Source of the DNA: Desulfobulbus sp.
Lineage (GTDB): Bacteria; Desulfobacterota; Desulfobulbia; Desulfobulbales; Desulfobulbaceae
Reading direction: 5' to 3'
Assembly: GCA_030600525.1 (NCBI GenBank)
Contig: JAUVLX010000109.1
Coordinates: 1-10,065 of the forward strand
Length of the DNA: 10,065 nt
Below the pieces are notes generated by a model that ran no database searches, had not been told where the DNA came from, and was given only the letters and a program-made list of their open reading frames with translations. Numbering within the stretch: position 1 is the stretch's first letter; every line of letters starts with the position of its first letter. Made by a program: the position numbers and the translations under genes. Shown one piece after another: positions 1-6,386 of the stretch.

Positions 1-1166
1 ATGAAGGCTATCCTGGCCATGTATCCGGAGTCCACAAGGATTGCGATTAAGGAAAAGATGATAAGGAAAATGGGGATATAATTAAGCAGTGCGTTGGCAG
101 AATCGACCATCCATAGGCCCATGGATCGTATGTACGGATCCTCAAGCAGGCCTGCATCTGGCAGGATACCGGCAATTATTGCTCTGGATTTTGCCAAAAA
201 AGGCCACCAGTATTGCGTTAAGTCATAGCCTTTAACGATAGACAGCTGGTAGATAATAAAAACCGTTGCCACTAGAAAGATAGGCGCAGCAAACCGGTTA
301 AGGACCAACATATCTATTTTTTCTGAAATATTGGCAGATTCTTTTTTTGTTTTTTTGACGCACGTTTCAATGATAGAGCTTGCAAGTCGGTCACGGCAGC
401 CAACCATGTAATCTGCTATCGACATATAATGCTCTTCTTCAAATTCTCTGCATATTCTGCGGGCTGTTTCGAGCTCTTGGCTTGCTGATCCCAGGTTATC
501 GATAACAATGCGTTCTGCCTCGCTATCACCTTCAACGAGTTTCACTGCAAGCCAACGAATGGGGTAGGCTTCGGAAAGTTTTGTTTGGTCGAGTTTTTTT
601 TGCAGACCTTTTATGGCAGGTTCCAGTTTTTCATAGGAAATATGCAGGGGATTGCCTTTTTTCCTGTTCACTGTCGCAAGAATTGCATCGCGCAATTCCT
701 TTTTTCCCCTACTTTTACGGCCTACAGTAGGAATTACATCCACACCTATTCTGTGCTGCAATTTCCCTATATCAATTTTCAGCCCGTTTCGTTTGGCAAC
801 ATCCATCATGTTGAGTGCCATGACTACGGGAAAACCCATTTCCAGAATTTGAAAGGTAAAATAGAGGCTTCGTTTCAACGAAGAAGCATCGACCACATTG
901 ACAATGACATCGGGTTTCTCTGTTACAAGAAAATCACGAGTTACACGTTCCTCAAGTGAAAAAGAAGTAAGGCTGTAGGTCCCCGGAAGGTCAACTGTCT
1001 CAACTTTGACGCCTTCATAAGTGTAAAAACCGGTTTTTTTATCAACGGTAACGCCAGGATAATTGGCTACGTGCTGGTTGGCTCCAGTTAGCATGTTAAA
1101 TGTAGTTGATTTACCGGCATTTTGCTGGCCGGCGAGGCCTATCAAGAGCTTTTTATTCTTTTCCAT
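1..1166 (-). CDS. feoB: Ferrous iron transport protein B (FeoB), C-terminal part outside window
   Basis: FeoB is the inner-membrane Fe(II) importer with a cytoplasmic N-terminal G domain. I translated 388 codons from the ATG at 1166 to the left edge. The G1 loop is GQQNAGKST (residues 13-21), G2 is PGVTV with Thr40, G3 is DLPG (59-62) and G4 is NMMD (119-122). A helical linker follows, then the first membrane helix (about 292-310) after the family motif IDMLVLNRF, and a second (about 363-380) leading into GYMAR (381-385), a FeoB signature. The remaining channel half lies outside the window. The gene follows feoA by 36 bp and is surely in the same transcript. No clear Shine-Dalgarno precedes the ATG and no other in-frame start is attractive, so coupling to feoA translation is possible. 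The reading frame is uninterrupted, so there is no sign of a pseudogene. Identification is very secure. Confidence 0.96.
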   Translation of the reverse strand, partial: MEKNKKLLIGLAGQQNAGKSTTFNMLTGANQHVANYPGVTVDKKTGFYTYEGVKVETVDLPGTYSLTSFSLEERVTRDFLVTEKPDVIVNVVDASSLKRSLYFTFQILEMGFPVVMALNMMDVAKRNGLKIDIGKLQHRIGVDVIPTVGRKSRGKKELRDAILATVNRKKGNPLHISYEKLEPAIKGLQKKLDQTKLSEAYPIRWLAVKLVEGDSEAERIVIDNLGSASQELETARRICREFEEEHYMSIADYMVGCRDRLASSIIETCVKKTKKESANISEKIDMLVLNRFAAPIFLVATVFIIYQLSIVKGYDLTQYWWPFLAKSRAIIAGILPDAGLLEDPYIRSMGLWMVDSANALLNYIPIFLIIFSLIAILVDSGYMARIAF

Positions 1167-1202
1167 TAGTATTGTGACAGCAGGGAATGAATGCGTAAAA
1201 AT

Positions 1203-1457
1203 TTAGATTGTTTCCTCAACCTCGATGAGCGAGGCTTCTGATTGGCGCAGGGTGACGTTGTAGTCTGCTACTTTACATTGGATTGGATCGCCCAATGGCG
1301 CTTTCCTTATTACATCAATTTCGGATTCGGGAATAAAACCAAGGTCAAGTAACCGTTGCCGAATAGCTCCCTTCGCGTGATGACAACGTATTCTGGCCTT
1401 TCTCCCTGGTTTTATATCCCCTAACATGCAGCATTTTTTATGTCTTCTTGTTTTCAT
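1203..1457 (-). CDS. feoA: Ferrous iron transport protein A (FeoA)
   Basis: This 84-residue SH3-like cytoplasmic protein belongs to the FeoA family, which is needed for FeoB-dependent Fe(II) uptake and probably contacts the FeoB G domain. Recognisable family features are the LGDIKPG start of the domain (about residue 12), RQRLLDLGFIPESEIDVIRKAPLGDPI (about 33-59) with the RLLDLG turn, the APLGDP loop and the LRQSEA end motif with a terminal acidic strand. The ATG at 1457 is preceded by AGGGG about 6 bp upstream. Met11 is an alternative start but has no better ribosome site. The first ten residues are basic with a Cys-Cys pair (KKCC), an extension slightly longer than the minimal family domain. 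It is the promoter-proximal gene of feoAB, transcribed from the predicted promoter at 1493-1521. Confidence 0.95.
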   Translation of the reverse strand: MKTRRHKKCCMLGDIKPGRKARIRCHHAKGAIRQRLLDLGFIPESEIDVIRKAPLGDPIQCKVADYNVTLRQSEASLIEVEETI

Positions 1458-1492
1458 AGTGGCCCCTGAATTAGATAAAGGTGAGGGAGTTA

Positions 1493-1521
1493 TTTTTACG
1501 TTAATTTTTAAGCCTAGTCAA
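1493..1521 (-). promoter_or_regulatory. Predicted sigma70-type promoter for feoAB
   Basis: On the minus strand, TTGACT (1516-1521) is followed by a 17-bp spacer and TAAAAA (1493-1498). This places the start of transcription about 30 bp upstream of feoA. The -35 hexamer matches consensus at 5 of 6 positions and the -10 at 4 of 6. The -35 overlaps the left arm of the 1519-1553 inverted repeat. Prediction by eye only. Confidence 0.5.
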
Positions 1522-1553
1522 CTAAATTTTGGCAATTAAATTTTATTTAGTTG
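1519..1553. promoter_or_regulatory. 9-bp inverted repeat in the feoA divergent control region (candidate operator)
   Basis: CAACTAAAT (1519-1527) is exactly complementary to ATTTAGTTG (1545-1553), with a 17-bp AT-rich spacer. The left arm overlaps the -35 of the feoA promoter. Each arm carries a CTAA/TTAG half-site like those in the TTAG-N6-CTAA palindromes found elsewhere in the window. A regulator spanning two helical faces or two dimers is possible. No classical Fur box was recognised here. Confidence 0.4.
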
Positions 1554-1569
1554 TTCCGTAAAGAATTCA

Positions 1570-1598
1570 TTGACACTTAAATTAGGTTCAGCTAAATT
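1570..1598 (+). promoter_or_regulatory. Predicted strong promoter for the secreted-protein operon
   Basis: TTGACA (1570-1575, perfect -35), a 17-bp spacer and TAAATT (1593-1598) make a near-consensus sigma70 promoter reading rightward. The expected start near 1605 lies just upstream of the secreted protein at 1646. A TTAG-N6-CTAA palindrome sits inside the spacer and overlaps the -10, an arrangement expected for repression. Confidence 0.6.
1582..1595. promoter_or_regulatory. TTAG-N6-CTAA palindrome, copy 1 (candidate DtxR/MntR-family operator)
   Basis: TTAGGTTCAGCTAA has TTAG/CTAA arms around a 6-bp centre and lies between the -35 and -10 of the rightward promoter, overlapping the -10 by three bases. 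The arms resemble the ends of DtxR-family operators. Binding by the regulator encoded at 8896-9393 is inferred, not shown. Confidence 0.45.
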
Positions 1599-1645
1599 CA
1601 TACCGACTCATGTCACTAACATCAACGCATTCAAGAGGTATTATT

Positions 1646-1960
1646 ATGGGTTACAAAATGTTAATCGCTGTGTTGTTCAGCGTTTGTATTGCAACAGTTG
1701 CTTCGGCACATACGCCACTCTGTTCGTGTTTCGACAACGGTGACGAGACTATCACTTGTGAAGGTGGCTTTTCTGATGGTTCTTCAGCCTCAGGGGTGGA
1801 AATGCGTATAGAAACACCTAAAGGCGAAGTGTTGTTGAAGGGGAAGATGAGTGAAGATTCTGAATTCACCTTTGACAAGCCGAAAGGTGACTATGTGGTC
1901 ATGTTCGATGCAGGTGAAGGACATAAGATTAAGGTTCCAGGCAAGGAAATTGTTGAATAG
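1646..1960 (+). CDS. Small secreted Cys-containing protein, beta-sandwich-like, in FeoAB-divergent operon
   Basis: This is a predicted periplasmic protein of 104 residues. Residues 1-21 form a signal peptide ending in ASA, leaving His22 as the first mature residue, followed closely by Cys26 and Cys28 (CSC) and then Cys38. The rest, about 50-103, alternates strands and ends with a DAGEGHK turn. It resembles the carboxypeptidase-regulatory or transthyretin-like domains of nickel/cobalt uptake accessory proteins; this is a general resemblance, not a family assignment. The ATG at 1646 is chosen because AGAGGT lies 6 bp upstream and the predicted transcription start (about 1605) makes the in-frame ATG at 1610 nearly leaderless. 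It is the first gene after the rightward promoter and precedes the DUF4198 gene by 73 bp. A role in periplasmic metal capture or delivery is inferred from the context and from the His/Cys-rich N terminus. Confidence 0.75.
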   Translation: MGYKMLIAVLFSVCIATVASAHTPLCSCFDNGDETITCEGGFSDGSSASGVEMRIETPKGEVLLKGKMSEDSEFTFDKPKGDYVVMFDAGEGHKIKVPGKEIVE

Positions 1961-2033
1961 GAGATTGCCGGATTCATTGTGACCGAAATTTAGAACGTTT
2001 GACAATATTTCATGAATACAAAAAGGAGAAAAG

Positions 2034-2849
2034 ATGAAGGAAAAAGTAACCGCATTTTTTGCAGGTGCGGCCATTGTCGGATCTGCAACGTTGGCTTCTG
2101 CCCACTTTCAAATGGTCTACACCCCCGAGATGGCGATGGTAAAAGGTGGTAAAGTCCCGGTAAAATTGGTTTTTACCCATCCGTTTGAAGCAGGTCACAC
2201 CATGAACATGGGGAAGCCAGAACAGTTTTATGTGGTCCGCTCACGAGGTGAGAATGCACCAAAGAAAACAGACTTACTGGAGACTCTGCAACCCTTTACT
2301 TGGACTAGTCTCACTAACAGTGGTGATGCTTGGGAAACCACCTATCAGGCACGTGGAGGTGATCATATCTTTTGTTTGGTCCCTGAGCCATATTGGGAAG
2401 AGGGCGATGGGTTCTATATAAAGCAAAATACCAAGGTCATCGTTAATGTAGGTGGAGAGCCTGGTGCATGGATGGAACCTGTTGGTTTACCAACAGAGAT
2501 TGTACCTCTTGCCAAACCGTACGACCGCTGGACAGGGAATGTTTTTCAGGGGAAAGTGCTTGTAGACGGCAAACCCGTTCCCGGAGCGGAAGTGGAAATT
2601 GAGTATATGAATCACAAGCCGTTGTTGGATAAGAACGCCTTTGCAAAAGATGGTGAAGTGGAAGCGCCTCAGGATGCCTTTGTGCTGCAGACAATTTTTG
2701 CTGATGACAACGGTATGTTCACGTTTGGTATTCCGCGAGCTGGATGGTGGGGGTTTGCAGCTCTGGATCTCGATCCAGAATATACCTATAAAGATAAAAA
2801 ATGTTCCAGAGATGCTGTGATCTGGATCCAGGCGAAAGACATGAAGTAA
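2034..2849 (+). CDS. Periplasmic DUF4198-family (COG5266-like) metal-uptake accessory protein
   Basis: This 271-residue secreted protein matches what I know of the DUF4198 family (Pfam's nickel uptake substrate-specific region; COG5266), whose members accompany Ni/Co and other metal importers. The signal peptide is residues 1-23 and ends in ASA, leaving His24 as the mature N terminus. Family-like stretches are FTHPFEAGHTM (47-57), the PEPYWEE segment (118-123), GLPTEIVPL followed by a GNVFQGKVLVDGKPVPGAEV strand pair (151-187), and DDNGMFTFGIPRAGWWGFAAL near the C terminus (224-244). AAGGAG precedes the ATG by 5-6 bp. It is the second gene of the rightward operon, followed by a strong terminator at 2891-2936. 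Placement opposite feoAB suggests an Fe(II) rather than nickel role, but the substrate cannot be read from the sequence. The His-first N terminus recalls copper-binding His-brace proteins, so copper remains an alternative. Confidence 0.85.
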   Translation: MKEKVTAFFAGAAIVGSATLASAHFQMVYTPEMAMVKGGKVPVKLVFTHPFEAGHTMNMGKPEQFYVVRSRGENAPKKTDLLETLQPFTWTSLTNSGDAWETTYQARGGDHIFCLVPEPYWEEGDGFYIKQNTKVIVNVGGEPGAWMEPVGLPTEIVPLAKPYDRWTGNVFQGKVLVDGKPVPGAEVEIEYMNHKPLLDKNAFAKDGEVEAPQDAFVLQTIFADDNGMFTFGIPRAGWWGFAALDLDPEYTYKDKKCSRDAVIWIQAKDMK

Positions 2850-2890
2850 GTCCTGCTGCTATATTCAGGTCTTCTGTAAAAGGCAAGAGC

Positions 2891-2936
2891 GCGGATCGAC
2901 ACATGAAAGCATGAGATCGATCCGTGTTTTTGTTTT
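2891..2936 (+). terminator. Rho-independent terminator after the DUF4198 gene
   Basis: CGGATCGA (2892-2899) pairs with TCGATCCG (2917-2924). Inside it a second short stem, CATG-aaag-CATG, is possible, and a T-rich tail (TTTTTGTTTT) ends at 2936. The hairpin separates the secreted-protein genes from the Cys-rich gene at 2965, so the latter depends on read-through or a promoter of its own that I could not identify. Confidence 0.8.
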
Positions 2937-2964
2937 CCATGCCTTACTGAGTGTGGGTGTACAC

Positions 2965-3117
2965 ATGAAAATTATTGATATCCTGCTGACAGGTACAGTT
3001 GTGGCCTTGGCCATTTGGTACCTTTATCGAAAAATTATTGTCAATAAGGGGTGCTCCTGTGGCTCCTCCTCCTGTAATAAAGAAAAAATCGGACCTGAAT
3101 CTACAGATAAAAAATAA
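2965..3117 (+). CDS. FeoB-associated-type Cys-rich membrane protein
   Basis: This is a 50-residue protein with one N-terminal membrane helix (about 4-21), then a short basic stretch and the cluster GCSCGSSSC (29-37), and finally a polar tail. The architecture matches the small FeoB-associated Cys-rich membrane proteins found beside feoAB in many anaerobes, which are thought to help FeoB, possibly like FeoC, by an unproven mechanism. The ATG at 2965 is preferred: a longer in-frame start at 2911 lies inside the terminator hairpin and would put a second hydrophobic stretch before the helix. The ribosome site is poor (GGTG about 10 bp upstream). A weak hairpin follows the stop. Confidence 0.75.
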   Translation: MKIIDILLTGTVVALAIWYLYRKIIVNKGCSCGSSSCNKEKIGPESTDKK

Positions 3118-3154
3118 AGCGCCTTGAAAAATTTTTTTTCCCAATTCCGGCGCT
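3118..3154 (+). terminator. Possible weak terminator or intergenic hairpin
   Basis: AGCGCC (3118-3123) pairs with GGCGCT (3149-3154) around a 25-nt loop containing A5T8. There is no T tract after the stem, so termination would be inefficient. It could instead be a processing or stability element between the Cys-rich gene and the ABC operon. Confidence 0.3.
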
Positions 3155-3185
3155 GCGTTTAAGTTTTATCCTCAAAGGTAGCAAA

Positions 3186-4166
3186 GTGTCCGCTATCAAG
3201 CATATGCGACGGTCAAATTCATTGCGCCCCTTAACCTTGAACGAAAAAGCCAATTTTTCAAGGTACCCATTTAATAATCATGATCAAATGAACGTTATAG
3301 AAGTACACAACCTTTGCCATAAATATAACGGCAGGACCATTTACGAAGACCTCAGTTTCACCGTTCCAGAAGGGAGCATATGCGGTTTACTGGGAAAAAA
3401 TGGTCAGGGAAAAACTACACTTGTCAACATTCTCATGGGGTTTCTCAAACCAACCGGAGGAAAGTGCCTGGTCCTGGGAGAAGATTCCCATGAATTGCCT
3501 CCTGCTGTGAGAAACAGGATCGGTCTCCTCCACGAAGGTCACCTAGCCTATGAGTTTATGACCATCGGGCAGACCGAACGATTTTTTCGAGGCTGTTATC
3601 CCGATTGGAAACCTGCCATCTTTTATGACCTAGTCAATAAAATGGGGCTCTCATCTCAGCATAAAGTGGGTAACATGTCCTGCGGGCAACGCTCGCAGGT
3701 TGTACTGGGTGTAATCATGGCGCAAAACCCGGATCTGTTGATATTGGATGATTATTCTATGGGGCTTGATGCCGGTTATCGGCGGCTTTTCCTTGACGTT
3801 CTCCATGATTTCGCAGGCCAGGGAGGCAAGACAATATTTGTTACCAGTCATATTGTACAGGACCTTGAAAAATTGGTGGACACCATGATCTTTATCGATC
3901 AGGGAAAGATTTTGCAAACCGGTTTAAGTGATTTCATGTCGTCTTTCCATAAGTTTTCTTTTCGTAATGGAGACGTTGTTAATTTTGGAAATGATACCGT
4001 CCTTAGTGGCTGGGAACAACGCGGAGATCATATAACGGTGTACTCCTTTGCTTCACAGACTGAGGTGGCAGACCACCTCGGCTCTCTCGGTGTTAAATTT
4101 AAAGATCTTCAACAAAAGACAATGTCTCTCGAAGATGGTTTCATTGGGCTCATGGGTAAATATTGA
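3186..4166 (+). CDS. ABC transporter ATP-binding protein of a DUF4857-associated module
   Basis: This 326-residue ATPase is expected to power the permease encoded next to it. Visible motifs are Walker A GKNGQGKTT (70-78), the signature MSCGQ (164-168, in place of LSGGQ), Walker B LLILDD (184-189), the D-loop SMGLD (191-195) and the H-loop His222. The usual catalytic Glu after Walker B is Asp189, an unusual substitution. A C-terminal region of about 80 residues follows the nucleotide-binding domain. The start is GTG at 3186, supported by AAAGG 7 bp upstream. This adds 34 residues before MNVIEV, where the family domain normally begins; ATG 3288 is the alternative but lacks a nearby ribosome site. 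It is the first gene of a three-gene plus-strand operon. The substrate is unknown; an iron-linked role is inferred from location only. Confidence 0.88.
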   Translation: MSAIKHMRRSNSLRPLTLNEKANFSRYPFNNHDQMNVIEVHNLCHKYNGRTIYEDLSFTVPEGSICGLLGKNGQGKTTLVNILMGFLKPTGGKCLVLGEDSHELPPAVRNRIGLLHEGHLAYEFMTIGQTERFFRGCYPDWKPAIFYDLVNKMGLSSQHKVGNMSCGQRSQVVLGVIMAQNPDLLILDDYSMGLDAGYRRLFLDVLHDFAGQGGKTIFVTSHIVQDLEKLVDTMIFIDQGKILQTGLSDFMSSFHKFSFRNGDVVNFGNDTVLSGWEQRGDHITVYSFASQTEVADHLGSLGVKFKDLQQKTMSLEDGFIGLMGKY

Positions 4167-4205
4167 TGGTCAAAATTCAAGGATACTAGGTTCTTACACG
4201 TTACT

Positions 4206-4877
4206 ATGCTTTCCTCCCTGCTTCTTAAAGAATGGCTAAAATTACGCATATTTTTTGCTGCACTCCTGCTGCTGAATTTTGCGGTCTGCGTCAAAATATT
4301 TTTTGATATACGGCAACAGATGCACAGCGAACACGCTGAAATGGTTTGGTACCAAGTTATACATATTCACACTATCCCTTATACTGCCATCATGTATATG
4401 CCGCTTGCGACGGGGCTAATATTTGCTGCGGCTCAATTTGTACCGGAAATGCTCGGTAGACGCATGCGAATATCGCTGCACCTGCCCACAGGTCGTAATC
4501 GCATGCTGGTAGCATGTTTGTTTACCGGCCTTCTTTTGTATCTGGCTGTGTGCTGTATGGACAGTGGGCTTGTTTTTTTGATGTTGCGCACCTATTTTCC
4601 CATGGAAGTTGCTTGGTCATCGATACCTACCATTGCTCCCTGGATCATTGCCGGACTGTTGAGTTATTGTGGCACTGTAACTGTCTTATTGGAAATTGCC
4701 TGGCCTCGGCGCATATTTCTTCTCCTCGTGTTCAGTACGCTGTGTTTAGTGCTTTTTAGTGGTACAGGCTACGGGTGGTTTACACCGGCACTCTGGTATT
4801 TGGTCGGACTTTTTCCGTTGGCGCTGCTGAGTGTTTTTGAATCTGGGCGCAGGTTTCAGCAGCAGGGGGCAAAATGA
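4206..4877 (+). CDS. ABC transporter permease-like integral membrane protein
   Basis: This is a 223-residue hydrophobic protein with about six membrane helices (near 14-33, 59-79, 100-128, 143-166, 168-185 and 191-212), fitting an ABC-2-type half permease. A basic loop with RRMRISLHLPTGRNRM (85-100) separates the second and third helices and may be the coupling loop to the ATPase. The ATG at 4206 has no good Shine-Dalgarno (AAGGA lies 22 bp away) and no in-frame alternative was found. It starts 39 bp after the ATPase stop, and its own stop overlaps the next start by 4 bp (ATGA), so translation of the second and third proteins is coupled. The family was not recognised beyond its permease character. 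Confidence 0.75.
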   Translation: MLSSLLLKEWLKLRIFFAALLLLNFAVCVKIFFDIRQQMHSEHAEMVWYQVIHIHTIPYTAIMYMPLATGLIFAAAQFVPEMLGRRMRISLHLPTGRNRMLVACLFTGLLLYLAVCCMDSGLVFLMLRTYFPMEVAWSSIPTIAPWIIAGLLSYCGTVTVLLEIAWPRRIFLLLVFSTLCLVLFSGTGYGWFTPALWYLVGLFPLALLSVFESGRRFQQQGAK

Positions 4878-6118
4878 ATCAGCTACTTCCTTTTATTTCT
4901 CGTTATAGTGCAGTTATCCTGGCTGTATTGGCCCTCAGTTACGGCCTTCCCGCCGGTTTCGATAAAGTTTTTGGGCAAAAAGCAGGCAACCCTTTGCTCT
5001 TTTATAGTCCGTTGTCGGAAAAGTTTATCTATCGTGAGTCTTTAGGTGGCCATCGTTTTAATTACCTGGACGAGGATGGAAGTCGATACGACCGGCCAGG
5101 ATTTGAAGCGCAATTACCCTTTCTTTATTACAAGAATCTTGAAAAGAAAAAATTGCTGCCGGTAGAAGTTGCCGGGCATCGTTTTGACAAACAGGCCATT
5201 AAAGCAGGTAAGCAGGGGCTTGAAATTAAAAGCCGCCATCTTGATGGACATCATCAGCAGATAGAACTTTACCCTCTTTTTAACAATGATCCTGAAGTTT
5301 CCATTATGCCTTTTCCTGAGGATGTGTTCCGTTTTACCGAGAAAGGTATGGAATTTATCAATGCCGATTATAACCGTATCGACCAGGAACTCACCTCCAC
5401 GTTTACTAGGGCTTTAAAAGAAAAGGGATTTGTTTTTCCAGCCACCGTCATCGGTGGTAAAACCACCAACCTGAAACCGTTTGATGAAGGTTTTTTCATC
5501 CGCGATAAAAGCGGGCAGGTTTTCCATTTAAAAAGGATACTGAACCAGCCTGCAGTGAGCAAAACGGGCATAGATCCTACTCTCGACATTCAAGACATTA
5601 TTATTTCTGAAAACAGGCGCAAGGAATTCTATGGGACGGTCATCACCAGGACGGGAGATCTGTACCTGATATCCTATGATAACTATCGGCTGATACCTTT
5701 GGCAATTGAAACCTATGATCCTTCGCAAATGGATTTTAAACTGCTGATAAATCCCTTGTATGCTAATGCCATTATTGGCACTCCTGTGATGGTGCATGGG
5801 ACTGCCATGGACACATCGTATAAGGTGCTCTGTAACTATGACTTGCAGCGGCTTGATCCCACTCCCGCTATAATCGGGGCAGCCAGGGATAGTTTGTTTC
5901 CTTTTCAGCTTTGTTTTGAAAATCCATACCGAGGTCAGGCCGCTCCCAATCTGCTCTTTGGTGGGAGCTGGTCACTTGTCGGAATCATTATTGCTGGATG
6001 CTGCTTTGTTTTGTTTACCAAAAGAAAGAAGCAGGTCGTAAATAAAGGAGAGCTGGCAGTGATATTGGTTACCGGTTTGTACGGACTGCTTGCTATATCA
6101 CTGATAAAAAAAGAATAA
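4874..6118 (+). CDS. DUF4857-type membrane-anchored protein, third component of the ABC module
   Basis: This 414-residue protein has a membrane helix at about 9-28, a soluble region of roughly 335 residues, and two C-terminal helices (about 366-382 and 394-411) separated by a basic loop. The middle part is probably extracytoplasmic. It contains repeated beta-strand stretches with similar openings (for example SLGGHRFNYLDEDG and EVAGHRFDKQAIKAG), but no catalytic motif or lipid-attachment Cys that I can see. I recall the combination ATPase, permease and DUF4857 protein as an uncharacterised module of Bacteroidetes and some Proteobacteria; the DUF assignment is from memory of the architecture and needs a profile search. 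The gene overlaps the permease stop by 4 bp. A substrate-gathering or complex-tethering role is plausible, and its substrate is unknown. Confidence 0.7.
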   Translation: MNQLLPFISRYSAVILAVLALSYGLPAGFDKVFGQKAGNPLLFYSPLSEKFIYRESLGGHRFNYLDEDGSRYDRPGFEAQLPFLYYKNLEKKKLLPVEVAGHRFDKQAIKAGKQGLEIKSRHLDGHHQQIELYPLFNNDPEVSIMPFPEDVFRFTEKGMEFINADYNRIDQELTSTFTRALKEKGFVFPATVIGGKTTNLKPFDEGFFIRDKSGQVFHLKRILNQPAVSKTGIDPTLDIQDIIISENRRKEFYGTVITRTGDLYLISYDNYRLIPLAIETYDPSQMDFKLLINPLYANAIIGTPVMVHGTAMDTSYKVLCNYDLQRLDPTPAIIGAARDSLFPFQLCFENPYRGQAAPNLLFGGSWSLVGIIIAGCCFVLFTKRKKQVVNKGELAVILVTGLYGLLAISLIKKE

Positions 6119-6187
6119 GTGCACAGGAAAGAGGTGTCGTTTGCTCTTTGCTGAAGGTGTTCAAGCCACTGCAGACCTTGTTTGGTC

Positions 6188-6215
6188 AGGAGGGGCATTC
6201 CTCCTTCTGCCTTTC
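6188..6215 (+). terminator. Possible terminator of the ABC/DUF4857 operon
   Basis: AGGAGG (6188-6193) pairs with CCTCCT (6200-6205) around GGCATT, and a pyrimidine-rich T-containing stretch follows. The stem is short and the T tract is broken, so this is only moderately convincing. Confidence 0.35.
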
Positions 6216-6251
6216 TTTAGTAACGTCGAGCATGTGGCAGCAGTGAATAAC

Positions 6252-6274
6252 AATGCGGCAGGGCATGCCGCATT
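6252..6274. repeat. Perfect 9-bp hairpin in the convergent gap
   Basis: AATGCGGCA (6252-6260) pairs exactly with TGCCGCATT (6266-6274) around the loop GGGCA. There is no T run on either side. It may act as an RNA 3'-end stabiliser or a secondary terminator for the plus-strand operon. Confidence 0.5.
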
Positions 6275-6306
6275 AGCCTGTGGAAAGTTAGGTGCAAGCC
6301 GCTCTG

Positions 6307-6364
6307 AGAAAACAGGAGCCACATCTCATTTAAGCTTTCGCTGCTTAGGTGAGACGTGGCTCCT
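6307..6364 (-). terminator. Long hairpin terminator for the flavodoxin operon
   Basis: Positions 6314-6335 and 6343-6364 form a 22-bp stem with one A/C mismatch and two G-T wobbles around a 7-nt loop. On the minus strand it is followed by GTTTTCTC. It begins 23 bp after the flavodoxin stop, so it most likely ends that transcript. The long stem may also block plus-strand read-through. Confidence 0.75.
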
Positions 6365-6386
6365 CGTCTTTAGGGCAGGAAGGATG

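Larger units (their letters stand above)
6119..6386. other. Convergent intergenic region with hairpins, no gene supported
   Basis: The ABC operon (plus) and the flavodoxin operon (minus) meet here. I see three hairpins, listed separately, and no credible gene. An open frame from a TTG at 6141 runs antisense into the flavodoxin gene and across the hairpins, so it is rejected. Confidence 0.6.

Noticed and set aside
585..959. Open frames on the plus strand across 585-959, one of 124 codons
   Set aside because: They are antisense to feoB, whose minus-strand reading gives an excellent FeoB G domain, and lack any recognisable protein.
1610..1645. Upstream ATG at 1610 as start of the secreted protein
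   Set aside because: It would nearly coincide with the predicted transcription start and puts a polar stretch before the signal peptide; ATG 1646 has a proper ribosome site.
1458..1645. Classical Fur box in the feoA control region
   Set aside because: No sequence resembling the GATAATGATAATCATTATC consensus was found by eye; the TTAG/CTAA motifs explain the symmetry better.
2911..2964. Upstream ATG at 2911 as start of the Cys-rich membrane protein
   Set aside because: It lies within the terminator hairpin and adds 18 residues not seen in this protein type.
6119..6386. Cobalamin or other known riboswitch in the hairpin-rich convergent gap
   Set aside because: There is no downstream gene in sense orientation for a switch, and no known riboswitch core was recognised.
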